From assembly GCA_025936205.1 (NCBI GenBank), contig JAICTU010000324.1, forward strand, positions 1 through 10,637: a stretch of 10,637 nt of DNA. Reading direction: 5' to 3'. The DNA is from Polyangiaceae bacterium (GTDB lineage Bacteria > Myxococcota > Polyangia > Polyangiales > Polyangiaceae). Each line of letters starts with the position of its first letter. Positions within the stretch are counted from its first letter, which is position 1. Positions 1 through 6,169 of the stretch are shown one piece after another. The notes beneath the pieces were generated by a model, which worked only from the letters and a program-made list of their open reading frames with translations, searched no databases and was not told the origin of the DNA. A program made the translations under genes and the position numbers.

Positions 1-85
1 ACGCCCCCCTCAGCCCGCGCAGCGGGCGATTTGGGGGGAGCCCCCGCCCGCAGCGCGTAGCGCGAGGACGGATGGCGAGGGGGGC
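1..85. repeat. Nested GC-rich inverted repeats downstream of the App1-type gene
   Basis: This gene-free stretch contains several inverted repeats that overlap and compete. Arms GCCCGC (13-18) and GCGGGC (22-27) flank a 3-base loop, and are themselves flanked by CCCCCC (4-9) and GGGGGG (33-38), giving a roughly 35-base interrupted stem. An alternative fold pairs GCGGGCG (22-28) with CGCCCGC (45-51), with GGGGG (34-38) against CCCCC (41-45) inside. GCCCCC (40-45) can also pair with GGGGGC (80-85), enclosing a GCGC-gta-GCGC hairpin (53-63). The block starts 42 bases past the stop of the minus-strand phosphatase gene, so it could end transcription, but there is no U-tract after the stems. A dispersed intergenic repeat is equally possible. 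The arms are seen directly; any role is inference. Confidence 0.55.
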
Positions 86-126
86 ATCTATCCCAGAATC
101 AGGCTCAAAAATCGCGCAAGTCGAGA

Positions 127-1176
127 CTAGCGCTCCCGCCACAGCCCCAGGTCGCGGCAGTGGCGAATGGCTGCCTCCGCATCGTCAAACAGCAGCGCGC
201 TGCAGCCGGCTGGTGTGTTGCGGGCGGCGAATTCGCGCAGGACCTCGCTGCGTTCGCGGCTCGACACGTTGCGGATCAAGATGCTGGTGATGCGCCCGGG
301 ATGGCTGCGCGCCATCTCCAGATAGATCTCCAGATCTTGCTCGCCGCTGTCGCCGATCAGTACGAAGGGCAGGGCCGGATAGGTGGCGAGCAGCTCCGCT
401 ATCGCAGCGGGTTTGTGCGCGGGGGCCGCGCTGCGAAACAGGCGCAGCTGGCGCAGGAGCAGCGGGCCCTTGGGCAGGCCCTGCTCACGGATGAACTGCT
501 CGAGCAGAGGAAAGATGTTCCACACGCTCTTCGAGACGTAGAAGAATGGAGCGCTGCCGCCCAGCGCCAGGCCTCGATACAGCTCGCGCGTGCCGTCGAA
601 CGAGCGCCGCGTGAGCGCGTTGCCGAGCACCGTCAAGTACACCATCTCCAGCTTGTTGCTGACGTTGGTGCGCAGGATGGTGTCGTCGATATCGCTGATC
701 ACGGCGAAGCGCGCCTGACCGCTCGGGAGCAACACTTCACCTCGCGCGCTGGGCAAGCTGCTGGCGGGATAGGGGGCCTCGAGCACCCGCGCCCGGAGCG
801 GCAGCCAGCCCGCGGGCGCGGCTTGGGGCAAGGAGAGCTGCGCGGAAAAGTAGCCATCGCCATCGGTGACCACGTCCGCTTCGGCGCCGCCCACCTCCAG
901 CCGTACGTGCACGTCCGGGACCTCGTCCGACTCGAACTGCTCCCAGGCGCGCAAGAAGTTGGACAGGCGCCGGTCGCCGAGGCGAGGCTCTGCGCCCGGC
1001 CGCTCTTCGAGCACGCGGCCGCGCACGCGAACCTGGTGCGCATCACCGTAGCCCCCGTACAGCACGATGCGCAGGGGAGCGAGCCAACCGAAGCGCAGCT
1101 TGACCCCGCGCCGCCACTCGGCGAAGCGCCGCACGCCGTGCTCTACCTGATCCTCGAGCTCTGCGCGGGAGATCAC
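127..1176 (-). CDS. App1-type phosphatidate phosphatase (DUF2183, HAD superfamily)
   Basis: The 349-residue product matches the App1/DUF2183 family, whose yeast member dephosphorylates phosphatidic acid to diacylglycerol. An N-terminal beta-rich region (about 35-150) precedes the catalytic domain. HAD motif I is D162-I-D164-D-T166, motif II is YVSKS around S215 (family YVSNS), K255 lies in HKPAAI, and the acidic motif is IGDSGEQD around D276. All key residues are present. No signal peptide is seen, so it should be cytosolic or membrane-peripheral. The GTG start at 1176 was chosen because the frame above it, though open to 1905, lies inside the ATP-grasp gene; the GTG sits 14 bases after that gene's stop. 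No strong Shine-Dalgarno is visible. It is the last gene of a tight minus-strand cluster. The family call is firm; the natural substrate is inferred. Confidence 0.9.
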   Translation of the reverse strand: MISRAELEDQVEHGVRRFAEWRRGVKLRFGWLAPLRIVLYGGYGDAHQVRVRGRVLEERPGAEPRLGDRRLSNFLRAWEQFESDEVPDVHVRLEVGGAEADVVTDGDGYFSAQLSLPQAAPAGWLPLRARVLEAPYPASSLPSARGEVLLPSGQARFAVISDIDDTILRTNVSNKLEMVYLTVLGNALTRRSFDGTRELYRGLALGGSAPFFYVSKSVWNIFPLLEQFIREQGLPKGPLLLRQLRLFRSAAPAHKPAAIAELLATYPALPFVLIGDSGEQDLEIYLEMARSHPGRITSILIRNVSSRERSEVLREFAARNTPAGCSALLFDDAEAAIRHCRDLGLWRER

Positions 1177-1190
1177 CCCGCGAGTATAGC

Positions 1191-2054
1191 TCAGTGCCTT
1201 GCTGCCATACCGACCCGGTAGCCCATGGTGTAGCGAGCGTTCAACTCGCCCAGCGGATTCAGCTCCCGCCCGCCCGCGGCAGTGCGCCAGATATAGGCGT
1301 CGATACCGAAGGGCCCGAAGTAACCGGCACGAAACAGCGCTTCTGCCGCGCCTCGGGCCGCATTTTCGAGAGCGGCATGCCAAGCGGCAGAGAGCTCGCC
1401 CGCGTCGAGCGGCTCGCTGGCGACCCAGGCACGCCAGCGGTCGACTCGCTGTGCACACGGCCGCCCGAGCCGCAGCCCTCCGTCGCGTTCGAGCCAGCCG
1501 TGCAGGCTGAGCTCGCGCTCGATCTCGAGCCAGGGCTCGCCGAGCAGCCCACCCAGGCGCAGCCCGTCGGCGAGCCAGCGCAGGTCGTCCGCGGAAGGCT
1601 CGCTGATGCGCCGCTGGCCCCGGCCCGCGAAGCCATACGCGCGCTTGAACAGCCACGGTGCGTTGCCGCGCTCCCGGAGCGCCCGCTCCAGGGCCCCGGC
1701 GTCGCGGAAATAGTTCGCCCCCGGCGCGCCCCCGCCCAGTTCGAGATAGAAGCTGCGGTGGCTCACGCGCCGCAGCACCTCCGCGCCGGGTGCGGCGGGC
1801 AGCGGTACGCCCGCCTTCGCGAGCCGCGCCAGCGCGGACGGTGTCGGGCTCCAGCAAGCGCCGATGAGCTCCGAGCGGGCTCTGCGCTGACTCGTGCCGA
1901 TCCACTCCTCGAGCAGCAGATCTCCCGGAGCGAGCAGCGAACGGGCATGTGCGAGCCAGGGCGCGAGGGCGCGCAGCACCGGCAGCGGTGCCTGGTAGGG
2001 ACCCGAGCGTGCGAGCTCGAGCTCGGCGTCGAGATTGAGCACCCAGATCTTCAT
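1191..2054 (-). CDS. ATP-grasp family ligase-like protein
   Basis: This 287-residue protein has ATP-grasp hallmarks. It begins with a beta-strand-like MKIWVLN, then has a lysine followed by a glycine-rich nucleotide loop (K137, YGFAGRGQRR at 140-149), an acidic adenine/lid segment (WLEIERE, 175-181), and a C-terminal metal site with D252 and the pattern ELNPLGELNARYT (264-275), resembling the E-x-N magnesium motif of the family. ATP-grasp enzymes activate a carboxylate as acyl phosphate and join it to an amine or thiol. The substrate here cannot be read from sequence. It starts 30 bases after the ferritin-like gene stops and ends 14 bases before the phosphatase gene starts, so translation of the three is probably coupled. 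At 287 residues it is close to the minimum for the fold. No signal peptide or membrane segment. It is probably annotated as hypothetical in relatives. Confidence 0.75.
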   Translation of the reverse strand: MKIWVLNLDAELELARSGPYQAPLPVLRALAPWLAHARSLLAPGDLLLEEWIGTSQRRARSELIGACWSPTPSALARLAKAGVPLPAAPGAEVLRRVSHRSFYLELGGGAPGANYFRDAGALERALRERGNAPWLFKRAYGFAGRGQRRISEPSADDLRWLADGLRLGGLLGEPWLEIERELSLHGWLERDGGLRLGRPCAQRVDRWRAWVASEPLDAGELSAAWHAALENAARGAAEALFRAGYFGPFGIDAYIWRTAAGGRELNPLGELNARYTMGYRVGMAARH

Positions 2055-2084
2055 GCCGCCGAGGCTTCGCTCAGAGAGAGGCGC

Positions 2085-2885
2085 TCAGGCGCGCACTTCG
2101 CTGTCTTCGCGCCAGAGCTCGAGCTCGGTCAGGAACGGATCGCGCATGCCGGCACGCTGGCGCGCTGCGCGGTCGAAGCGCTTGCCGCGCATCAGCAGCG
2201 GCGAGAGCGGCTGCGGCAGCGAGGCGCGCCAGCGCGCGAAGCTCTGTCCCTCTGTCCAGCGCTCGAACCAGTGCACGGCGAAGCGCACGTGTCCCAGCTC
2301 TTCGCGGGCGATCGTTGCCTGGAGCGCTGCGGAGCGCTCGTCGCCAGCGGCGGCCAGCCGCTCGCCGAACAGCGGCGCGTGCTCCAGGTTGGCTGCTTCG
2401 AAGCCCATGCCCATCAACGCCACGAACGCGACCTTGCTCTGGCACTGTGGCACGCGCTGCCAGAACCAGTCCCGTACCGCGAAGTCGCCGATGCGAAAAC
2501 CGAGCCGCTCGATCTCGGCGCGATAGCCGCGCATGTGCCGCAGCTCATCCAGGCAGATGCCGAGCAGCCCCTGGCGAAACGCCGGCTCGGCGTCGCTGAA
2601 TGCCAGGAGCGCCCAGCACATCAGTTCCGCGGCTTGCAGCTCGTGATGGAAGAAGGTGTGCAGCAGCTTGGCTCGCGCGCTCGCCGGCGTCAGATCGTCC
2701 GGCACCTGCAGCCCGCGGCGCGCGGGCCGCAGCTCGGGCGGGCGCCCCGGGCGATCGAGGCGGCAGGGCAGGGGCCGCTCTTCCCAGAGCGCCGGTGGCG
2801 CCGGCGGCTCCAGCTTGGCCTGGAGCGAGCAAGTGCTGATCAGCTCGCGCGCCCAGTCCTCGACGCATCTACCGAAGTGCAGCAT
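2085..2885 (-). CDS. DUF455 ferritin-like (diiron) domain protein
   Basis: The 266-residue product has the four-helix diiron pattern of the ferritin-like DUF455 family, a distant relative of the tRNA hydroxylase MiaE. Visible ligand motifs are HHELQAAEL (80-88, with E82 and E87), E114-x-x-H117 in LDELRHMRG, E163 in GMGFEAANLEH, and E196-x-x-H199 in REELGHV. This gives the E..ExxH..E..ExxH layout for two iron atoms. The reaction of DUF455 proteins is not settled; oxygen-dependent chemistry is likely for this fold. No signal peptide. The ATG at 2885 is 32 bases after the stop of the VWA lipoprotein gene. No clear Shine-Dalgarno precedes it, and an imperfect 20-base direct repeat straddles it. 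The downstream neighbour is the ATP-grasp gene. The family call is confident; the function is not known. Confidence 0.87.
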   Translation of the reverse strand: MLHFGRCVEDWARELISTCSLQAKLEPPAPPALWEERPLPCRLDRPGRPPELRPARRGLQVPDDLTPASARAKLLHTFFHHELQAAELMCWALLAFSDAEPAFRQGLLGICLDELRHMRGYRAEIERLGFRIGDFAVRDWFWQRVPQCQSKVAFVALMGMGFEAANLEHAPLFGERLAAAGDERSAALQATIAREELGHVRFAVHWFERWTEGQSFARWRASLPQPLSPLLMRGKRFDRAARQRAGMRDPFLTELELWREDSEVRA

Positions 2886-2910
2886 GAAACCGCATCTGCC
2901 GAAGGGCAGC
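2864..2910. repeat. Imperfect 20-base direct repeat, period 27, across the DUF455 start codon
   Basis: Positions 2864-2883 and 2891-2910 match at 18 of 20 bases, the differences being A/G and T/G. The offset is 27 bases, a multiple of three, so the upstream copy read in the gene's frame gives LPFGRCGF just before the real MLHFGRCVE. The start ATG (2885) lies between the copies. This looks like a small tandem duplication of the gene's first codons into its leader. The upstream copy has no in-frame start codon of its own. Confidence 0.75.
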
Positions 2911-2917
2911 GAAAAAT

Positions 2918-4120
2918 TCAGCGCGGTCCGATGACTTGCGTCGCGCAGCCGAATTGCAGCCTGATATCGCCGCTGGAGGAGCGCACGCGGTCGCAGGTAT
3001 CGCCGCAGAGCACGATCTGCTTGCCGTTGGGCGAATACTGCCAGCCCTCGTTGCAGCTGCCGTCCGACCCGCGCAACAACACCTCGCGCTCACCGCCGTC
3101 GGGCGTGAACAGCACGTTGACCTTGCCCGGATCCAGGGTGCTGCCGCTGGGCGGTGGCGGAACGTCATATGCGCAGCTCAAGGCGAGGCCCGAGATCGAC
3201 GCCAGCGCGTCGCGCAGGGCGGCGCCGAAATCTGGCTGCTGGGTCATGTCGAAGTGGCAGTAGTTCGGCCCATTGTGCGAACAGCCCGGCTTTGCCGTGC
3301 CGCCGGCTTCTGCCATCTGAGACAGGCTCTTGCGCGCGCCTTCGCTGCCCGGCGAGCCGATCACGAAGGTCTTGATGCCGCGCCCGAGCGCGCTCGCCGC
3401 CTCGGGAATCAGCGGAGTGGGATCGGCCGGGTCCTGCTGGTTTCCCGAGCCTTTGCAGCCCAGAGCGTAGGTGGGCGTGCCATCGGTGATCAGCACCAGG
3501 TAGCGCTGCCCGGGCTGCGTGGCGGCGGACACCTGCGTGAGCGCGTACTTGTAGGCATCGTGCGTCGGCGTGCTCCCGCGCGGCGACTCTTTGCCGAAGG
3601 CGTCGCGGATCTCCGAACGCTGCGTCGAGCCCGTTCCGCCCAGGGATTGGATGGCCACGTCCGCCTGGCTGTCGAAGCACGGCATCTCGCCCACCTCGAC
3701 GTCGGGATAGAACACGACACCGAGCGACGCGGTGCCCGGCATCACGTCGATTGCCCCCAGCATGGCCTGACGGGTCTCCAGCCACTTGGACCGGCGCGAC
3801 CCGGGCGCTGTCTCATCCATGGACAGGCTGGTGTCGACGAGCAGCTCGATGATCGAGGGCGCCAGCTCCGTGCCCGCCTCTTGCCCGGCGCAGAACTGAT
3901 CACCACCCTCGGAGCCCGTCTCGTCCGGATTGAAGATCTCGCCGGTGGTCCCGTCGAGGATCGGGCTCGCGTTGGGGTCGACCGGTGTTTCGCTCTTCTT
4001 CTCGTTCGAGGAGCAAGCACTGGCGCTCAGCAGAAAGCCGAGCCCGATGGCGGCGTACGCCTTCGAGTCAAAGAGCTTCGAGCCAACGCTCCGCGAGCCG
4101 CGCGCACGCGCTGTCGTCAT
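2918..4120 (-). CDS. Secreted VWA-domain lipoprotein with cysteine-rich C-terminus
   Basis: This 400-residue protein starts with a basic region and a hydrophobic stretch (about 22-35) ending in LLSASAC36, a plausible though atypical lipobox (alanine at -3), followed by a polar SSNEKK linker. The von Willebrand A domain spans about 90-310 with a complete metal-binding MIDAS set: D96-T-S98-L-S100, T184 in GSTPT, and D213 in ITDG. Ten further cysteines (77, 148, 222, 280, 288, 316, 356, 372, 376, 392) suggest disulfides outside the cytoplasm. The tail (SCAYDVPPPPSG, then VNVLFTP, EGWQYSPNGKQIVLC, CDRV) matches the style of large VWA families in Polyangiales. A surface adhesion or protein-binding role is likely. 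The ATG at 4120 was chosen because it places the signal peptide at the N-terminus; the frame stays open to 4279, but the extension is arginine-rich and signal-like sequence comes only after 4120. Confidence 0.85.
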   Translation of the reverse strand: MTTARARGSRSVGSKLFDSKAYAAIGLGFLLSASACSSNEKKSETPVDPNASPILDGTTGEIFNPDETGSEGGDQFCAGQEAGTELAPSIIELLVDTSLSMDETAPGSRRSKWLETRQAMLGAIDVMPGTASLGVVFYPDVEVGEMPCFDSQADVAIQSLGGTGSTQRSEIRDAFGKESPRGSTPTHDAYKYALTQVSAATQPGQRYLVLITDGTPTYALGCKGSGNQQDPADPTPLIPEAASALGRGIKTFVIGSPGSEGARKSLSQMAEAGGTAKPGCSHNGPNYCHFDMTQQPDFGAALRDALASISGLALSCAYDVPPPPSGSTLDPGKVNVLFTPDGGEREVLLRGSDGSCNEGWQYSPNGKQIVLCGDTCDRVRSSSGDIRLQFGCATQVIGPR

Positions 4121-4127
4121 GCGGAGA

Positions 4128-4133
4128 ATTGTA
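4128..4133 (-). promoter_or_regulatory. Possible -10 hexamer TACAAT next to the VWA gene start
   Basis: On the minus strand TACAAT (5 of 6 to TATAAT) lies 7 bases before the ATG at 4120. If used, transcription would begin at about the start codon, giving a leaderless message; this would also fit the absence of a Shine-Dalgarno there. No convincing -35 hexamer stands 16-18 bases upstream, so the call is weak. Confidence 0.25.
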
Positions 4134-4202
4134 GTGCCTGCACGCTCATCGCGTGAGACAAAAAACATAGCGTCGCGCGTGCGCGCAGCGCTGGCACGCA
4201 GT

Positions 4203-4290
4203 CCACGTGACGTGGCTGCGGCGCAGCTCGACGTGGCGAGTTGTCGTGCAACGCACGCTGCAACGGCATGACGCGACATGGCGCGTCGTG
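4203..4290. repeat. Cluster of three inverted repeats with GACGTGGC-like direct repeats
   Basis: Three close inverted repeats are visible: CCACGT-g-ACGTGG (4203-4215, perfect 6-base arms), CGTGC-aac-GCACG (4245-4257, perfect 5-base arms), and CATGACGCG-acatgg-CGCGTCGTG (4267-4290, 9-base arms with one G.T pair). The octamer GACGTGGC occurs at 4209-4216 and 4230-4237, and a one-base variant GACATGGC at 4275-4282. The cluster is 83-170 bases upstream of the VWA lipoprotein start, a suitable place for an operator array or a folded leader. Alternatively the 9-base stem ends the upstream transcript. The repeats are seen directly; the function is inference. Confidence 0.5.
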
Positions 4291-4403
4291 TCAGCTCCGC
4301 TGGAGTCCATCCGCGTGGAAATTCCGACGCGCCCTTTTGGAACAGTGAGAGGCAGAGTTGCCAGCACGCGCCTGTCGAACGGGGAGCGAAGACAGTGTGG
4401 CTG

Positions 4404-6008
4404 TCACGTCGGGCGGGAGAGCAGCCGCTTCAGCAACTCCGGCTTCTGTACCTTGCCCAGCGGGTTGCGCGGCAACTCTGTCCACCATTCGATGTGCTTG
4501 GGTACCTGGTAGCCGGCCATGCGTTGCTTCAGCCAGCTGCGCAGCTCTTCTCCCAGCTCGACGGGGCCTCGGCGGTCGAGCTCCGTGCGGGCCGCAGGGG
4601 AAGGAATGGCGACGGCCACCACGCGTTCCCCCCACGTATCGTCCGGCACCCCGAGCACCGCGACGTCGCTCACCCACGGGTGTGCGCGCAGCTGCTCCTC
4701 GATCTCGATGGCGCTGAGCTTGTAGCCACCGCTCTTGATGATGTCGACGCTGGTGCGTCCGAGGATCTCCACGAAGCCGTCCGGCGTCCAACGAGCCGTA
4801 TCGCCGGTCCTGAAGAAGTCGGAAACAAACGCGCCGAGGGTCGCCTCTGGTTCCCCATCGTAACCCTCGAATACGTTGTTGCCGCTGACCCAGATCTCTC
4901 CGGACTGCCTCTCTCCCGACGGCACGGCGGCGATGTCCGAGCCGGCCTCGTCGACGATCCGGATCCGGGTCCCCGGGAGCGGCCGGCCGCAGCTGCCCGG
5001 CTTGCGGCTACCCGCCTCCAGCGGGTTGCCGATGACGATGCCGATCTCGGTCATGCCGTAGCGCTCCAGCGGGTATTGACCGCTCAGCGCTTCCAGGCGC
5101 CGGCCGAGCTGCTCCGGCAATTTGGCGCTGCCGCTGGTGATCAGCCGCAAGCTGCGCAGGGTCCGTTCGTGCGGCGCTCGTTCCTCCGGAGGCAGACCGT
5201 CCACATAATCGACGAGCCGCTTGTGTTGTGTGGGCACACTCATCAGCACGCTGGCCTGTGCCAGCGCCTCCAGTACCCGCGCGGGCTCGTAGCGCGGCAA
5301 GAGCTCCGTGCTGGCGCCGGAGCAGAAGGCACAGAGCAGCGCCACGATGATGCCGTGAACGTGGTGCAGCGGCAGAGCGTGTACCAGGCGATCGGAGGAG
5401 GTCATGCCCCAGTCGCTGCTCAGGGTCTGCGCGCACGCCCACACGTTGCCGTGACTGAGCGGCACCCCCTTGGGCTGCCCCGTGGTGCCGCTCGTGTACA
5501 GAAGCAAAGCCACCGGGCTGACGGCGGCGCTGGCCCCGGGTTCCCCCCGAGAGCTCAACCCGCCGAGCAGTCGCCCCGCCTCGACCAGCAGGCGGGGCAC
5601 GGCCCCTTCCGGCAGCGAGGGGGCGAGCCTCGTGCTCACCAGATGCGCGCGAGCAGCGCTGCGACGCAGAAAGAAGTCGCGTTCCGGCGCCGGGTGCAGC
5701 GGGCTGATGGGAACGACGCTGCCCCCGGCCAGCAAGATGCCCCAGAAGGCCTCCACCCAGTCGCGATCCGGTGCACTCGACAACGCGACGCGACACCCCG
5801 AAAGCCCCTGGTCGTGGAGTTGCGCGGCGATCCGGCACGCGCGCTCCGCGACCTCGCGAAAGGTGACGCTCCCGAGCGGATCGATCAGCGCGACGCGGTC
5901 GGAGCCGCGCCGCGCCAGCAGGCGCTCGAGCAGGGGAGAGCGGCGTTCGGCGGAGTCGAGCGGAAGAGAGGAAGGCATGGTCGGCGCGGGCGAGCGCGGC
6001 AGGAGCAC
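4404..6008 (-). CDS. Acyl-CoA synthetase, probably malonyl-CoA synthetase (ACSF3/MatB-like)
   Basis: The 534-residue protein is a complete ANL-superfamily enzyme that activates a carboxylate with ATP and transfers it to CoA. Motifs in order: phosphate loop YTSGTTGQPKG (171-181), LPLHHVHG (212-219), SGSAKLP (292-298), ERYGMTE (315-321), TGD (401-403), hinge region GRTSVDIIKSGGYK (417-430), and catalytic lysine K519 in PLGKVQK. The LPLHHVHG, SGSA, ERYGMTEIG and GRTSVDIIK-GGYK blocks resemble, from memory, human ACSF3, which makes malonyl-CoA from malonate and supplies mitochondrial fatty acid synthesis. Methylmalonate or other short acids remain possible. The start is uncertain: GTG at 6008 has GAG a few bases upstream, while ATG at 5978 would remove ten residues; the family fold begins after both. 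It is divergent from a ketosynthase gene 161 bases away, which supports an acyl-chain building role. Confidence 0.88.
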   Translation of the reverse strand: MLLPRSPAPTMPSSLPLDSAERRSPLLERLLARRGSDRVALIDPLGSVTFREVAERACRIAAQLHDQGLSGCRVALSSAPDRDWVEAFWGILLAGGSVVPISPLHPAPERDFFLRRSAARAHLVSTRLAPSLPEGAVPRLLVEAGRLLGGLSSRGEPGASAAVSPVALLLYTSGTTGQPKGVPLSHGNVWACAQTLSSDWGMTSSDRLVHALPLHHVHGIIVALLCAFCSGASTELLPRYEPARVLEALAQASVLMSVPTQHKRLVDYVDGLPPEERAPHERTLRSLRLITSGSAKLPEQLGRRLEALSGQYPLERYGMTEIGIVIGNPLEAGSRKPGSCGRPLPGTRIRIVDEAGSDIAAVPSGERQSGEIWVSGNNVFEGYDGEPEATLGAFVSDFFRTGDTARWTPDGFVEILGRTSVDIIKSGGYKLSAIEIEEQLRAHPWVSDVAVLGVPDDTWGERVVAVAIPSPAARTELDRRGPVELGEELRSWLKQRMAGYQVPKHIEWWTELPRNPLGKVQKPELLKRLLSRPT

Positions 6009-6169
6009 CTATCTCGAGCCGGCCGAGTCCGGTACGACTGTTTCCCTCGACCCGGGACGCGATTTGGGTCGGTCGGGCGGCCTTTGATGGATCGCGCGCT
6101 GCTGGTCAAGCTGCAACGTAGCAGCCCGGTTGACTCCCGTGGCGCCACTGGCACATTCGACGCTGTCGC
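6009..6169. promoter_or_regulatory. Divergent intergenic region of the synthetase and ketosynthase genes
   Basis: These 161 bases separate two divergent start codons and so should contain both promoters. The only notable structure is a modest inverted repeat CGACCC (6048-6053) and GGGTCG (6066-6071) with a 12-base loop. I see no convincing sigma-70 -35/-10 pair and no strong Shine-Dalgarno before either start. The placement, rather than a motif, is the basis of the call. Confidence 0.4.

Larger units (their letters stand above)
4121..4403. other. 283-base non-coding gap between the VWA and acyl-CoA synthetase genes
   Basis: I find no credible gene here on either strand; the open frames are arginine- and cysteine-rich and show no family resemblance. 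The gap lies downstream of the acyl-CoA synthetase and upstream of the VWA gene, both minus strand, so it should hold a terminator for the first and a promoter for the second. It contains a cluster of inverted and direct repeats at 4203-4290, a run of six A at 4160-4165, and a short perfect stem GACAG-tgtgg-CTGTC (4391-4405) that overlaps the synthetase stop codon. None of the stems is followed by a T-tract on the minus strand. Confidence 0.6.

Noticed and set aside
1177..1905. Extension of the App1 gene to 592 residues, which would make an overlapping fusion.
   Set aside because: The extra 243 residues are arginine/alanine-rich and lie in another frame of the ATP-grasp gene, which has its own motifs. 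The family starts after 1176.
1194..3263. A 689-codon open frame on the plus strand, antisense to the ATP-grasp, DUF455 and VWA genes.
   Set aside because: It reads as Arg/Ala/Gln/Pro-rich sequence without any domain, while the minus-strand frames under it have clear family motifs. High third-position GC keeps antisense frames open.
4121..4279. N-terminal extension of the VWA lipoprotein by 53 residues.
   Set aside because: It would bury the signal peptide behind an arginine-rich segment; the ATG at 4120 gives a normal lipoprotein signal.
6149..6163. Sigma-54-like element TGGCAC with a GC ten bases after the GG, before the ketosynthase.
   Set aside because: The -12 part is ACGC rather than TTGC, and transcription would start at about 6174, inside the gene whose N-terminus is conserved from 6170.
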